Positions 15,743-25,119 of a stretch of 64,000 bases of DNA are shown here, piece by piece. The position numbers and the translations under genes were made by a program. The DNA comes from JAFGBM01 sp964610155. GTDB lineage: Bacteria; Actinomycetota; Actinomycetes; Actinomycetales; Demequinaceae. The stretch is from positions 67,256 through 131,255 of the forward strand of contig CAZSUY010000004.1 of assembly GCA_964610155.1 (NCBI GenBank), in the 5' to 3' direction. The stretch's first letter is position 1, and every line of letters begins with the position of its first letter. The notes beneath the pieces were generated by a model that was not told where the DNA came from, made no database searches, and saw only the letters and a program-made list of their open reading frames with translations.

Positions 15743-17209
15743 ATGGATGCTCTGGAGCTAGCTCGGTGGCAATTCGGGATCACGACGGTGTACCACTTCT
15801 TCCTCGTCCCCCTGACGATCGGGCTTTCCGTCCTCGTGGCAATCATGCAGACGGCCTGGGTTCGCACGGGCAATCCCAAGTGGCTTCGGATGACCCGGTT
15901 CTTCGGCAAGCTTCTGATGATCAACTTCGCCCTTGGAGTCGCGACCGGGATCGTTCAGGAGTTTCAGTTCGGGATGAACTGGTCCGAGTACTCGCGATAC
16001 GTCGGTGATGTCTTTGGCGCCCCCCTCGCCATGGAGGCGCTGGCGGCATTCTTCCTTGAGTCAACCTTCCTCGGGCTGTGGATATTCGGGTGGGACCGCC
16101 TTCCGAAGAGGATCCATCTTGCGTGCGTCTGGCTCTTCTCCATCGGAACGGTCGTAAGCGCGTACTTCATCATCGCCGCCAACTCCTGGATGCAGCACCC
16201 CGTCGGCGCCGTCTACAACCCGGAAACCGGACGCGCCGAGATGACGGACATCGGAGCCGTCCTGACCAACCCCACCACCCTCGTCGCCTTCCCCCATGTC
16301 ATCGCCGCGGCGTTCCTCGTGGCGGGCACGGTCGTGGCGGGCATCGCGGGGGCCTGGCTCGTCAAAACCCAGAGGGAGGCCTCCGTGAAGCGTACTCCCG
16401 CCGCCGTCGACGCCGACCGTTCCCTCTACCGCACGGCTCTTCGCTTCGGTGCGGTGACGATGCTCGTCTCAGGCCTTGCGGTCATCGGGACGGGTGATGC
16501 GCAGGGCCAGGCCCTCGTCGAGGATCAGCCGATGAAGATGGCCGCGACGGAGGGCATCTGCGATGCAGGCTCGGGTGTCGGGTTCACCATCATCGCCCTC
16601 CCCACGTTCTCGGATGACTGCGATGCCATGACTCACGTCATCGAGGTACCCAAGCTGGCGTCATTCCTCTTCACCCACGACGTCGAGGGCGAGATACGTG
16701 GCGTCAACGACCTCCAAGCCGAGTACGAGGATCTGTACGGCCCTGGCGATTACTCGCCCAACGTCCCCGTCGTGTTCTGGAGTTTCCGACTGATGATCGG
16801 CCTCGGGGCCGGAAGCGCCGCCCTCGCCCTCGCTGCCCTATGGCTCACCCGAAAGGAGCGCAACCCCAGTCAGAGTTGGTTTGGGCGGCTAGCGCTCTGG
16901 GTCATACCCACGCCGTTTATCGCGGCCTCGTTCGGGTGGATCTTCACAGAGATGGGCCGCCAGCCATGGGTCGTGTATCCCGACCTCACCGGAACCGACA
17001 GGGTCGGCCTCCAAACCATGTTCGGTGTCTCCGACGGGGTCACCGCGGGCGAGGTCCTGACGTCGATGATCGCCTTCACTATTGTGTACCTCGTTCTCGG
17101 CGTCTTCTGGTACCGACTCATGCACCGCTACGCGGCCGAGGGCGCCCCCGAGGTCGGGTCCGAACCCACGGGTGACCCATCCGACCGACCCCTATCCTTC
17201 GCGTACTAG
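15743..17209 (+). CDS. cydA: Cytochrome bd ubiquinol/menaquinol oxidase subunit I
   Basis: CydA carries the three haems and the quinol site of the high-affinity terminal oxidase in the cytoplasmic membrane. The 488 residues show the axial His in VYHFFLVPLTIG (residue 18), FPHVIAAAFLVAG with the second haem ligand, and the signature GRQPW near residue 395. The quinol loop is short (Q-loop S type). ATG 15743 is chosen because GGGAGAG lies 7 bases upstream; ATG 15722 would add seven residues. It opens a four-gene cyd operon, with cydB starting 9 bp later. Confidence 0.96.
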   Translation: MDALELARWQFGITTVYHFFLVPLTIGLSVLVAIMQTAWVRTGNPKWLRMTRFFGKLLMINFALGVATGIVQEFQFGMNWSEYSRYVGDVFGAPLAMEALAAFFLESTFLGLWIFGWDRLPKRIHLACVWLFSIGTVVSAYFIIAANSWMQHPVGAVYNPETGRAEMTDIGAVLTNPTTLVAFPHVIAAAFLVAGTVVAGIAGAWLVKTQREASVKRTPAAVDADRSLYRTALRFGAVTMLVSGLAVIGTGDAQGQALVEDQPMKMAATEGICDAGSGVGFTIIALPTFSDDCDAMTHVIEVPKLASFLFTHDVEGEIRGVNDLQAEYEDLYGPGDYSPNVPVVFWSFRLMIGLGAGSAALALAALWLTRKERNPSQSWFGRLALWVIPTPFIAASFGWIFTEMGRQPWVVYPDLTGTDRVGLQTMFGVSDGVTAGEVLTSMIAFTIVYLVLGVFWYRLMHRYAAEGAPEVGSEPTGDPSDRPLSFAY

Positions 17210-17218
17210 GAGCAGACC

Positions 17219-18241
17219 ATGGAACTCGCCGTCGTCTGGTTCATTCTCATCGCTGTCCTGTGGACGGGTTACTTCGTGCTTGAGGGATTCGACTTCGGAG
17301 TGGGAATGCTTCTCCGGATCGCCGCGAAGAACGACTCCGAGCGCAGGGTGGCCATCAACACCATCGGGCCCGTGTGGGACGGGAACGAGGTCTGGCTGCT
17401 CACCGCGGGTGGCGCGACCTTCGCCGCCTTCCCCGAGTGGTACGCCACCCTCTTCAGTGGCTTCTACCTGTCCCTACTCCTCATCCTGCTCGCCCTGATC
17501 GTCAGGGCCGTCTCCATCGAGTATCGGAGCAAGATCAACGAGCCGGCGTGGCGACGCCGATGGGATTGGGCGATCATCGTCACGGCCTGGGTTCCCTCGA
17601 TCCTGTGGGGGGTGGCCTTCGCGAACATCGTCAGAGGCGTTCCGATCGATGCCACCGGCACCTACACGGGGGGCTTCTTCACGCTCCTCAACCCGTTCGC
17701 TCTCCTCGGGGGACTCGTCACGCTCAGCTTGTTCCTCACCCATGGAGCGATCTTCCTATCCCTCAAGACCAATGGCGCCCTCCGTGAGCGAGCCAGCCTC
17801 CTCGCAAAGGTGTTCTCCTCCATCTCGGTCATGGTCGCGAGTGCCTGGGCGGTGTGGGCTGAGATCGCCTACTCCGTGACGTGGACATGGACGGTGGTGA
17901 TCGCCGCCGCCATCGGGCTCCTTATAACGCGCCTCTTGACCGAGGTCGGGCGGTTCGGTTGGGCATTCCTCACCAATACGCTCGTCATCTCAGCGATCGT
18001 CGTCCTCATCTTCGGATCGCTCTACCCCGATGTCATGCCATCGACCACGGATCCCGCCTACTCCCTCACTATCCACAACGCCTCATCGACCGACTACACC
18101 CTCAGGGTCATGACGTGGGTGGCGGCCTTCCTCACCCCGGTCGTGGTGGCCTACCAGGCATGGACGTACTGGGTTTTCCGTCGGCGCCTCCGGGTCGAGG
18201 ACCTTCCCGCACACCACGAGCCAACCTTCCGTAGGGGCTAG
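17219..18241 (+). CDS. cydB: Cytochrome bd oxidase subunit II
   Basis: The 340-residue multi-span membrane protein has the CydB motifs GYFVLEGFDFGVGML near the N-terminus and GPVWDGNEVWLLTAGGATFAAFPEWYA around residue 55-80. It pairs with CydA to form the oxidase core. AGGAGC stands before the ATG. The stop is separated by one base from the GTG of cydD. Confidence 0.97.
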   Translation: MELAVVWFILIAVLWTGYFVLEGFDFGVGMLLRIAAKNDSERRVAINTIGPVWDGNEVWLLTAGGATFAAFPEWYATLFSGFYLSLLLILLALIVRAVSIEYRSKINEPAWRRRWDWAIIVTAWVPSILWGVAFANIVRGVPIDATGTYTGGFFTLLNPFALLGGLVTLSLFLTHGAIFLSLKTNGALRERASLLAKVFSSISVMVASAWAVWAEIAYSVTWTWTVVIAAAIGLLITRLLTEVGRFGWAFLTNTLVISAIVVLIFGSLYPDVMPSTTDPAYSLTIHNASSTDYTLRVMTWVAAFLTPVVVAYQAWTYWVFRRRLRVEDLPAHHEPTFRRG

Positions 18242-18242
18242 C

Positions 18243-19862
18243 GTGAGATCCTTCGATCCGCGACTGGTCACGCGGATCGGTCCGGCCCGGCCGCTCCTCG
18301 TCCTTCTGGCCGGACTCCACGCCGCCGGTGCCGTCCTCGTCCTCATCCAGGCACTTCTTCTCGCTCGGCTCCTCTCCCCAGCCCTCTCCCCCGGCCCCTT
18401 GGATGGCGACGGGTTGGGCGCCCTCGGGGCGATCGTGCCCGAGGCGACGAGGGCGCCACGCCTTGGACTGTCCATCCTCGCGGCGACGATAGCGGTGAGG
18501 GCGTGCCTCGCCTGGGCCTCCGAGCGGATCGCTCACCGGACCGGGGCCCGCGTGGTGTCGACGCTCCGGTCAGAAGTCGTGGCGCATGTGGGCTCGCTTG
18601 GGCCCAGGTGGTTGGCCTCAGGGAAGGCCCCGGCCGTCACCGTGCTCGTCACCCAAGGCCTCGAGGGTCTCCTCCCCTATTTCACCCGCTACCTGCCCTC
18701 CCTCCTCACCGCGGCGATGGTGACCCCCCTTGCCGTCATCGTCATCACCGGGCTCGACCTGACATCGGCCCTCATCGTCCTCGCCACCCTTCCCCTCGTT
18801 CCCCTTTTCATGTGGCTCGTCGGGCGCCTCACCCAGACCCACTCCGAACGCCACCTCGCGAGCATGGTGAAGCTCGGTTCCCAGACTCTCGACCTGATTG
18901 CCGGGCTTCCAACCCTCCGGGCGCTCGGGCGATCACGCGGGCCGGCCTCGAGGATCCGTGAGCTCGGGGAGGCTCACCGTCGCGCGACCATGGGTTCCCT
19001 CCGCGTCGCCTTCCTCTCGGGGATGGTCCTCGAACTCCTCACTACCCTTTCGGTCGCCCTCGTCGCGGTTTCCATGGGTTTCCGGCTGGCCGGGGGAAGC
19101 GTGACCATCGAGACCGCTCTCGCCGTGTTGGTCTTGGCGCCGGAGGCCTACCTCCCCCTCAGGAACATCGGTCTTCACTTCCACGCCTCATCCAACGGTC
19201 TCGCGGCCGCGGAGTCAGCATTCTCCGTCCTTGACCTACCGACGCCGACTCGACGGGGCTCGGGGCCCGCCCCCGCACTTGCTGGCTCCACGCTCCGCAT
19301 GGACGACCTATCCATCGCAACGCCGGATGGCTTGCTCCTAGCCCCATCTCGGCTTGACCTCGCCGCCCGACCGGGCGAGGTGGTCGCCCTGGTCGGCCCA
19401 AACGGCGAGGGAAAGTCGACGGCCCTCCTCGCCCTCGCAGGCCTCGTGTATCCCACCTTGGGTCAGATATCAGCGATATCCCCCGATGGGGGGGTACTTC
19501 TTTTAGCGGATGCCGCGGGTGGCGGCGTCGAGCCAAGTCTCTGGACCTCCCAATGCGCGTGGGTGCCCCAACGACCGGACCCAGGGCCGGAAGGCCTAAC
19601 CCTTAGCCTCGGCCAGAGGGAACGGAGGGCTGTCACCGCGGCCTGTGACTCCGGGCGTTCGATCATGCTCCTCGACGAACCGACCGCCCACCTCGATCGC
19701 GCCACGAGGCTGGACACGGTCGCCGAGATCCGAAAGGTGGCGGACCGGGGTGCCATCGTCGTCGTCGCCACCCACGACGAGGCGGTCGTCGCTATGGCCG
19801 ATACGGTTATCGAAGTGGCTGCCGCGGACGCTTCGGTGGCTAGGAACGAAGGTCGGTCATGA
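18243..19862 (+). CDS. cydD: ABC exporter subunit CydD
   Basis: CydDC exports reduced thiols and is needed to assemble cytochrome bd. The 539 residues have an N-terminal six-helix membrane domain and a C-terminal ATPase with Walker A GPNGEGKST, Walker B IMLLDEPTAHLD and the H-loop ATHDE. The ABC signature reads LSLGQRERR instead of LSGGQ, so this half may have altered ATPase activity. That reading is an inference, though degenerate signatures are known in heterodimeric ABC exporters. GTG 18243 follows the cydB stop by one base. Confidence 0.92.
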   Translation: MRSFDPRLVTRIGPARPLLVLLAGLHAAGAVLVLIQALLLARLLSPALSPGPLDGDGLGALGAIVPEATRAPRLGLSILAATIAVRACLAWASERIAHRTGARVVSTLRSEVVAHVGSLGPRWLASGKAPAVTVLVTQGLEGLLPYFTRYLPSLLTAAMVTPLAVIVITGLDLTSALIVLATLPLVPLFMWLVGRLTQTHSERHLASMVKLGSQTLDLIAGLPTLRALGRSRGPASRIRELGEAHRRATMGSLRVAFLSGMVLELLTTLSVALVAVSMGFRLAGGSVTIETALAVLVLAPEAYLPLRNIGLHFHASSNGLAAAESAFSVLDLPTPTRRGSGPAPALAGSTLRMDDLSIATPDGLLLAPSRLDLAARPGEVVALVGPNGEGKSTALLALAGLVYPTLGQISAISPDGGVLLLADAAGGGVEPSLWTSQCAWVPQRPDPGPEGLTLSLGQRERRAVTAACDSGRSIMLLDEPTAHLDRATRLDTVAEIRKVADRGAIVVVATHDEAVVAMADTVIEVAAADASVARNEGRS

Positions 19863-21511
19863 CCGGCAGGCGGGGAGCGAGGGGCGGCGGAGCCTATTTG
19901 TGGCATGACTTGGATATCCGGTGGGCCAGGGTCGCGGGGGCCATCCTCGCCGGTAGCGGTGCCCTCGGTTCCGCCGTTGGGCTCGCGGCCGTCTCCGCGT
20001 GGCTCATCGCCCGGGCGGCGGAGATGCCCTCGCCCGCCGACCTTGCCATCGCGGCCGTCCTCGTTCGGACCCTCGGTATAGGGAGGGGGGCTCTCCGTTA
20101 TGTCGAGCGCCTGCGTTCCCATGACACCGCGCTGCGGGGAGTCGCCTCCCTTCGTGCCCAAACCTATGAGCGGCTGGAGGCCGGAGGGGCTGCACGGGTA
20201 ATGACGCTCCCGCGGGGGGAGGTCATCGCCAGGGTCGGCGCCGATCTCGACGCGATTGGGGACGCCGTCGTACGGGTGCTCATCCCGGCAGGGGTGGCGC
20301 TCATCGTCTCTCTCGCCTCGGTGGGGATCGTCGCCAGCCAGCATCGGGGTGCCGCGGCCATACTTGCCGGTTGCCTGGGCCTAGCCGCGGCCCTTCCGGT
20401 CATCCTCACGACTCGAGCCACCCGCATCTCCCAGGAGGAAGGCGCGGAGGCCGAGGCCGAGGTCGCCGTCGCCGCCCTGTCCGCCCTAGAAGGCGCGACG
20501 GAACACCGGGTGTGGGGGACGGACGGCCAGGCCGCAGCCCTCCTCGAGGAGGCGAATACCCGCTCCGAGCGTGCACGGGACTCCGCCGCGCGACCGGCGG
20601 CCCTCGCGGCCGCCCTCCAGGTTCTAGCAGCCGGGACAGCCGTTATCCTGGCCGTCGCCATCGGACTCGCCGCCGTTGCGTCGGGGAGCCTCACGGGCCC
20701 AGCAGCCGCGGTCGTCGCCCTCACCCCCCTCGCCGCCTTCGAGGCCGTCGGGGCCCTTGCTGCGGCGTCTGCTCAGGCATTCCGGTCCCGCATCGCGGCC
20801 ACCAGGGTACGCGAACTAATCGATTCAACGGGTAAGGTCCTTGCGGCTCACCACGCCCACGGCCTCCCGACCGCCTTCTCCCTCGAGATCGACATGGTAC
20901 GAGCCGCCTGGCCCGGCGCGACCCCCACCGTCCCCGTCACGGCCCGACTTGGCCCCGGAAAGGTCCTCGGAATCATCGGACCATCCGGTGTCGGAAAGAC
21001 GACCCTCCTCCTCACGATCGCCGGTGCCCTCCCCCCCTTCTCTGGGGAGGTGAGGCTTTCCGGCCAAAGGGTCATGCCGGAGGACACCGGGTCAAGGATC
21101 TCCCTGACCACCGAGGACGCCCACGTCTTCGGCACCACCATCCTTGAAAACCTGAGGGTCGCCCGTGGCGACGTCGACGCCGAGGAGGCCACCCGTGCGC
21201 TATCCGTCGTCGGGCTCGGGCCGTGGCTCGCCCGGCAGGCAGACGGCCTCGACTCCCTTCTCGGCAGCGGGGGACTCACCGTTTCGGGTGGGGAACGTCG
21301 GAGGCTGCTCCTGGCTCGGGCGCTGCTCCACCCCTCGCCAATCCACCTCATCGACGAACCGGCCGAGCACCTTGACGAGGCTGGGATCGACGTCGTCCGT
21401 GCCATCGTCGAAGAGGCGAGAACCCTTGGCAAGGCTGTCATCATCGTCACTCACGATCATGACATCCTTAACGTGGTAGACACGGTGGTGGATCTCGGAT
21501 CGGGAGGATAG
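19859..21511 (+). CDS. cydC: ABC exporter subunit CydC
   Basis: This is the second half of the CydDC thiol exporter: 550 residues with a membrane domain (LDIRWARVAGAILAGSGALGSAVGLAAVSAWLI...) and an ATPase with Walker A GPSGVGKTT, signature VSGGERRRLLLARALL and Walker B IHLIDEPAEHLD. Its ATG overlaps the cydD stop (ATGA). The signature is canonical, in contrast to CydD. Confidence 0.93.
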   Translation: MTGRRGARGGGAYLWHDLDIRWARVAGAILAGSGALGSAVGLAAVSAWLIARAAEMPSPADLAIAAVLVRTLGIGRGALRYVERLRSHDTALRGVASLRAQTYERLEAGGAARVMTLPRGEVIARVGADLDAIGDAVVRVLIPAGVALIVSLASVGIVASQHRGAAAILAGCLGLAAALPVILTTRATRISQEEGAEAEAEVAVAALSALEGATEHRVWGTDGQAAALLEEANTRSERARDSAARPAALAAALQVLAAGTAVILAVAIGLAAVASGSLTGPAAAVVALTPLAAFEAVGALAAASAQAFRSRIAATRVRELIDSTGKVLAAHHAHGLPTAFSLEIDMVRAAWPGATPTVPVTARLGPGKVLGIIGPSGVGKTTLLLTIAGALPPFSGEVRLSGQRVMPEDTGSRISLTTEDAHVFGTTILENLRVARGDVDAEEATRALSVVGLGPWLARQADGLDSLLGSGGLTVSGGERRRLLLARALLHPSPIHLIDEPAEHLDEAGIDVVRAIVEEARTLGKAVIIVTHDHDILNVVDTVVDLGSGG

Positions 21512-23149
21512 GTGCCGGACTCGCTCAGCGGTGCGATCATCGCCCTCAATGCCGACCTCGACCTGTCGGCCGTACTCAACCGATTCCTCGACGTCTCACT
21601 CGCGCACACGGGTGCCAAGCACGCCGCCATCAATGTTCTGGGCCCGGATGGGCGATCGGTTGACTTCTACTTCAAGGGCGTGGACCGATCCGTGTGGGAT
21701 CTGCTCGGCCGCGGCCCCGGCGCGGTCGGTGTCCTGGGAAGGATCCCCGCTTACGGCACCCTCGTCGTCGACGAGGTGACGGAGCACCCGGCGTATCAGG
21801 GATTTCCAGAAGGACACCCGATCATTGGTTCGTTCCTCGGTACGGCCCTCCGGGTGCGCGATCGCGTCTTCGGCTACCTCTACCTCGCGAGCAAGGATGG
21901 CGGATTCACCGCCCAGGACGAGACGATCGTCCGGGCGCTCGCCGCGGCGGCTTCCGTCGCCATCGACAACTCCACGCTGTACCAGGACGCCCTCGAGAGG
22001 GAGCGATGGCTAACGGCCTCACAGGAGATCACGACAAGGCTGCTGGCGGACCCCGGGGACGAAGGGGCCCTCGCCCGGCTCGTCGAGGCGACGAAGGAGC
22101 TTGCTCAAGCCGCGGTCGCGACCCTCGTTTTACCTGGGATGGATGAGCAGTGGGTCCTGGAGTTCACCGTCGGGGCCAAGGCTGACGAGCTCCTCGGACT
22201 CGTCTTGCCCGAGGGAGGCCACGCCCTCAAAACCATCCGCTCAGGGGTGGGAAGCTATGCGATCGAGCCGGCCGGAGAGGTCATCCTCGAACCCGTTCGG
22301 TCCTTCGGCCCTGCCCTCTACGCCCCGCTTCGCGCCGAAGGACGAACCGTCGGGCTTCTCATGCTCTTTCGAGAAAGGGGTCAACCCGGTTTCGGTGCCA
22401 CCGATCTCGACACGGCTCAGCGGTTCGCCGATCAGGCAGCTCTCGCCCTCTCCGTCGCCGAGCTCCGCCACGTCAAGGACGTCTCCGCCCTTCTCGAGGA
22501 TCGCCAGCGGATCGCGGATAACCTTCACGACCTCGTATCCCAGGAACTCTTTGCCGCCGCCATTCAACTCGAATCGCTCGACGAGCAGGTCCCCCCCGAG
22601 TTCCGAACGACCCTCGAGAACATCCGGCACAACGTCACACGGGCGCAGAGAGAGGTCAGAGGGGTCGTCTCCACCCTCGACGACGAGCGATCGTCGGAGC
22701 CACTCTCCGAAAGGGTTCGTAGGGAGATCGTGCTCTCCCAGAATGCCCTGGGCTTCGCCCCTGGGGTGCGGGTCGATTGGGACGCACTCCCCCCCGAACT
22801 CGGTGCGGATTCCTCCCTGGTGGATGACCTGGTCGCAGTCGTCAGGGAGAGCCTTTCGAACGTCGCCCAACACGCCAGGGCATCCAAGGCTGAGGTGACC
22901 ATCTCGGTCGAGGGTGACCGTCTCGCCATCTCCGTTACCGACGATGGAGTAGGGCCACCCGAGGAGTACTCCCGGCACTCCGGCACCTCCAACCTCGCCA
23001 ACCGCGCTCTCCGGCGGGCGGGATCGTTCTCGCTACAACCGGCAAAGCCCGGGACGCCGAAACCGGGAAGCATCATGCTTTGGACGGTCAGGTGTGGTCC
23101 GCCCAGCGACGCCAACGGTGCGGTGGTCAATCCTCCAGCAGAGACCTAG
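21512..23149 (+). CDS. GAF-domain sensor histidine kinase (NarL-type, DevS-like)
   Basis: The 545 residues contain two GAF domains (about 15-150 and 170-315), then the HisKA_3 dimerisation segment with the phospho-accepting His in RIADNLHDLVSQELFAAAIQ. A HATPase_c domain follows, with N box ESLSNVAQHARA and DDGVGPP. No membrane segment is seen, so it senses a cytoplasmic signal. The first GAF resembles that of DevS/DosT oxygen and redox sensors (GFPEGHP...SFLGTALRVRDRVFGYLYL). The His in EGHP could serve as a haem ligand, but this is not certain. GTG 21512 directly follows the cydC stop, with GGAGG upstream, so it is translated with the cyd operon. Confidence 0.88.
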   Translation: MPDSLSGAIIALNADLDLSAVLNRFLDVSLAHTGAKHAAINVLGPDGRSVDFYFKGVDRSVWDLLGRGPGAVGVLGRIPAYGTLVVDEVTEHPAYQGFPEGHPIIGSFLGTALRVRDRVFGYLYLASKDGGFTAQDETIVRALAAAASVAIDNSTLYQDALERERWLTASQEITTRLLADPGDEGALARLVEATKELAQAAVATLVLPGMDEQWVLEFTVGAKADELLGLVLPEGGHALKTIRSGVGSYAIEPAGEVILEPVRSFGPALYAPLRAEGRTVGLLMLFRERGQPGFGATDLDTAQRFADQAALALSVAELRHVKDVSALLEDRQRIADNLHDLVSQELFAAAIQLESLDEQVPPEFRTTLENIRHNVTRAQREVRGVVSTLDDERSSEPLSERVRREIVLSQNALGFAPGVRVDWDALPPELGADSSLVDDLVAVVRESLSNVAQHARASKAEVTISVEGDRLAISVTDDGVGPPEEYSRHSGTSNLANRALRRAGSFSLQPAKPGTPKPGSIMLWTVRCGPPSDANGAVVNPPAET

Positions 23150-23763
23150 CCCCTGAAGGATCCGGCGCGACGGGCGGTCGCCCAAGCGACCACCTGCGTC
23201 CGCCTCTGGAGCCCCATCTTTGCCAGGACAGCCGTGACGTGATTCTTGACGGTCTTTTCGGCGATTCCGAGTTCGTCTGCAATCTCGCGGTTCGACTTGG
23301 ATTGACCGACGAGTTCGAGGACCCGCTGCTCCATGGGCGTCAGCCGTGAGAGCACACTGTCCTCCTCGACCTTGATTCGAGTCGAGGACATCCGACCGGC
23401 CGCGGCATCCCTGACCGCCTGAAGGACCTCGGCCGATCGCGTTGTCTTCGCGATGAAGCCATGGGCACCCGCCGCCCGCGCCGCCGCCCGAGCGTCGTCA
23501 TCATCGTAGGAGGTCAGCACGACGATGCGAGTGTCGGGCAGGTTCTTCACGACGTGGGCAATCACGTCAAGGCCCGTGCCATCGGGGAGGCGCAGGTCGG
23601 TGAGGATGACGTTCGGCTTGACGGCGTCGGCGCGTCGGATCGCCTGTTGGACGCTTCCGGCTTCTGCCACAACCGTCACTCCCTCCGCGCGGTCGAGGAT
23701 GTCGCAGATGCCGCGCCTCACGACCTCGTGATCATCGAGGACAAGGACGGTGATGTCGGCCAT
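23146..23763 (-). CDS. NarL/LuxR-family response regulator
   Basis: The 205 residues have a receiver domain (LDDHEVVRRG, phospho-acceptor D56 in LTDLRLPDG, switch Thr in VVLTSYDDD, Lys in GFIAKTT) and a LuxR helix-turn-helix (LTPMEQRVLELVGQSKSNREIADELGIAEKTVKNHVTAVLAKMGL). It is the likely partner of the adjacent kinase, but is convergent with it: the two stop codons share CTAG at 23146-23149. The start at ATG 23763 has TAGCAT (23770-23775) six bases upstream and no Shine-Dalgarno, as in leaderless genes. DevR-like regulation of the cyd genes is an inference. Confidence 0.92.
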   Translation of the reverse strand: MADITVLVLDDHEVVRRGICDILDRAEGVTVVAEAGSVQQAIRRADAVKPNVILTDLRLPDGTGLDVIAHVVKNLPDTRIVVLTSYDDDDARAAARAAGAHGFIAKTTRSAEVLQAVRDAAAGRMSSTRIKVEEDSVLSRLTPMEQRVLELVGQSKSNREIADELGIAEKTVKNHVTAVLAKMGLQRRTQVVAWATARRAGSFRG

Positions 23764-23772
23764 AGAACGATG

Positions 23773-25068
23773 CTAGCCCTCGCCGGTTGTTCCGGGGGGA
23801 AAGTCATCGACGCCAAGGGGGTCATCCCAGGAATCCCAAATGACCCACCCGAGGCCGCGAACCTCGGCCACCTCGATCTCCGCCAGGATCCACTTTGGGG
23901 GATACCAGGACGCCTGAAGGTAGGGGCGCACGACCGTCCACTCGGCGACCCTGGGCATCGCGGCATCCAATTCGCCCTCCGTGACCTCCACCGGGTGGTT
24001 CTGAGGGTCGGATAGCCCAAACCAGCCCGTGGCCCACAGTTCCGGATAGCCCATGGGGGAATACGCATCAAGGGGAGCGGAGAACTCCTCAAGGAGTTGC
24101 CCGATGCCTGAATCCGTCGTCTTCACGGCGGGCTCGCCGAAGGAGTCGGCCGAGAGGGCACACCCCATCGGATGCAGAACATCCCTGGACTCCTCCAAGA
24201 ACCCCCTGATATTGGCGACCCTTTCCTCCGAGGTCGAGGGAGTCTTGCTGGAGGCCAAGTCCGCCGGGTAGCGGATGTAATCGAACTGGATCTCATCGAA
24301 GCCCATTTCGCACGCCTCTTCCGCGAGGGCGAGATTGTACGCCCGCGCCTGTGGTTCGGCCGGGTCCACGTTCAGTTTGCCGATTCCCTGCTGGGGGAAG
24401 GCCTTGACGTAGGCGGGATCCTTGAACGCCGGGATGCGGACGATCGTATATAGGCCCCTCTCCTTCGCCTGGGCCAATCTCTCCTCGACATCGTAGGTGG
24501 TCTCTTCGATGAGGTTGTTGTCGATCGCGAGTTGGACCTTGGTGGCGTAGTCGACCTGCCCGTCGTCGCCCTTCGCGTCGAGGACGAAGGCATTGACCGT
24601 TGTCACGTCCGCCAGGTCGAGGAGCCTCAGGTACTCGGCGTCGTCCAGTGCCCAGGTCGTCGACACGCGAATAGCCTTGACGATGCGCGGGCTCATGGCA
24701 ATGTCGGCCTCCGTGACCGAGCCGTCGAAGATGTATTCGGCGGTGTCGTATCCCGGCCGCGTAACCGTGACCGTCCCAAGGGGAGCGCTGTCGAACGAGA
24801 AGGTCCCCGTCTCGTCCGTGGTGCGGGATTCGGTACCGGCCGTCACAATCGCCCAATCCAGAGGGTGGCTGCCGATCAGCACTACCCCGGACAGCGGGTA
24901 GGCGCGTTCGGAACGCTCGAGCCGGAGTTCGGCTGGGGGCACCTTGCTGACGTGGTCAGTGTCGGCGACGCTCATCAGTATCGGCCCGAGGAAGTAGGCG
25001 CCACCCGCCCCGAGGGCAAGAGAGACGATGCCTCCCAGCGCGAGACGCATGAGTCGACCCCTATTCAT
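23773..25068 (-). CDS. DUF4015 putative glycoside hydrolase, copy A
   Basis: The 431 residues begin with a signal anchor (LALGGIVSLALGAGGAYFLGP). A carboxypeptidase-regulatory-like beta domain follows (about 58-120: YPLSGVVLIGSHPL...FSFDSAPLGTVTVTRPGYD). The rest is the TIM-barrel-like DUF4015 domain, with NAFVLDAKGDDGQVDY, GFDEIQFDYIRYPAD and ALSADSFGEP. The acidic residues in these motifs are plausible catalytic residues. The protein is probably exported and membrane-anchored, acting on a cell-surface or environmental glycan; substrate unknown. The next gene upstream is a close paralogue, nearly identical in the first 120 residues and more divergent later. Its TTGACA promoter is duplicated too. 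Confidence 0.85.
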   Translation of the reverse strand: MNRGRLMRLALGGIVSLALGAGGAYFLGPILMSVADTDHVSKVPPAELRLERSERAYPLSGVVLIGSHPLDWAIVTAGTESRTTDETGTFSFDSAPLGTVTVTRPGYDTAEYIFDGSVTEADIAMSPRIVKAIRVSTTWALDDAEYLRLLDLADVTTVNAFVLDAKGDDGQVDYATKVQLAIDNNLIEETTYDVEERLAQAKERGLYTIVRIPAFKDPAYVKAFPQQGIGKLNVDPAEPQARAYNLALAEEACEMGFDEIQFDYIRYPADLASSKTPSTSEERVANIRGFLEESRDVLHPMGCALSADSFGEPAVKTTDSGIGQLLEEFSAPLDAYSPMGYPELWATGWFGLSDPQNHPVEVTEGELDAAMPRVAEWTVVRPYLQASWYPPKWILAEIEVAEVRGLGWVIWDSWDDPLGVDDFPPGTTGEG

Positions 25069-25074
25069 GCGAAC

Positions 25075-25102
25075 AGTCTGACGGATCGAGGGTGGGTGTC
25101 AA
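25075..25102 (-). promoter_or_regulatory. Leaderless promoter of DUF4015 copy A
   Basis: On the minus strand, -35 TTGACA (25102-25097) and -10 CAGACT (25080-25075) are separated by 16 bp, and the ATG follows six bases after the -10. No Shine-Dalgarno is present. The segment ATCCGTCAGACTGTTCGC before the ATG is identical in the paralogue upstream of 26436. Confidence 0.7.
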
Positions 25103-25119
25103 AACGCCGCCACAATCGG

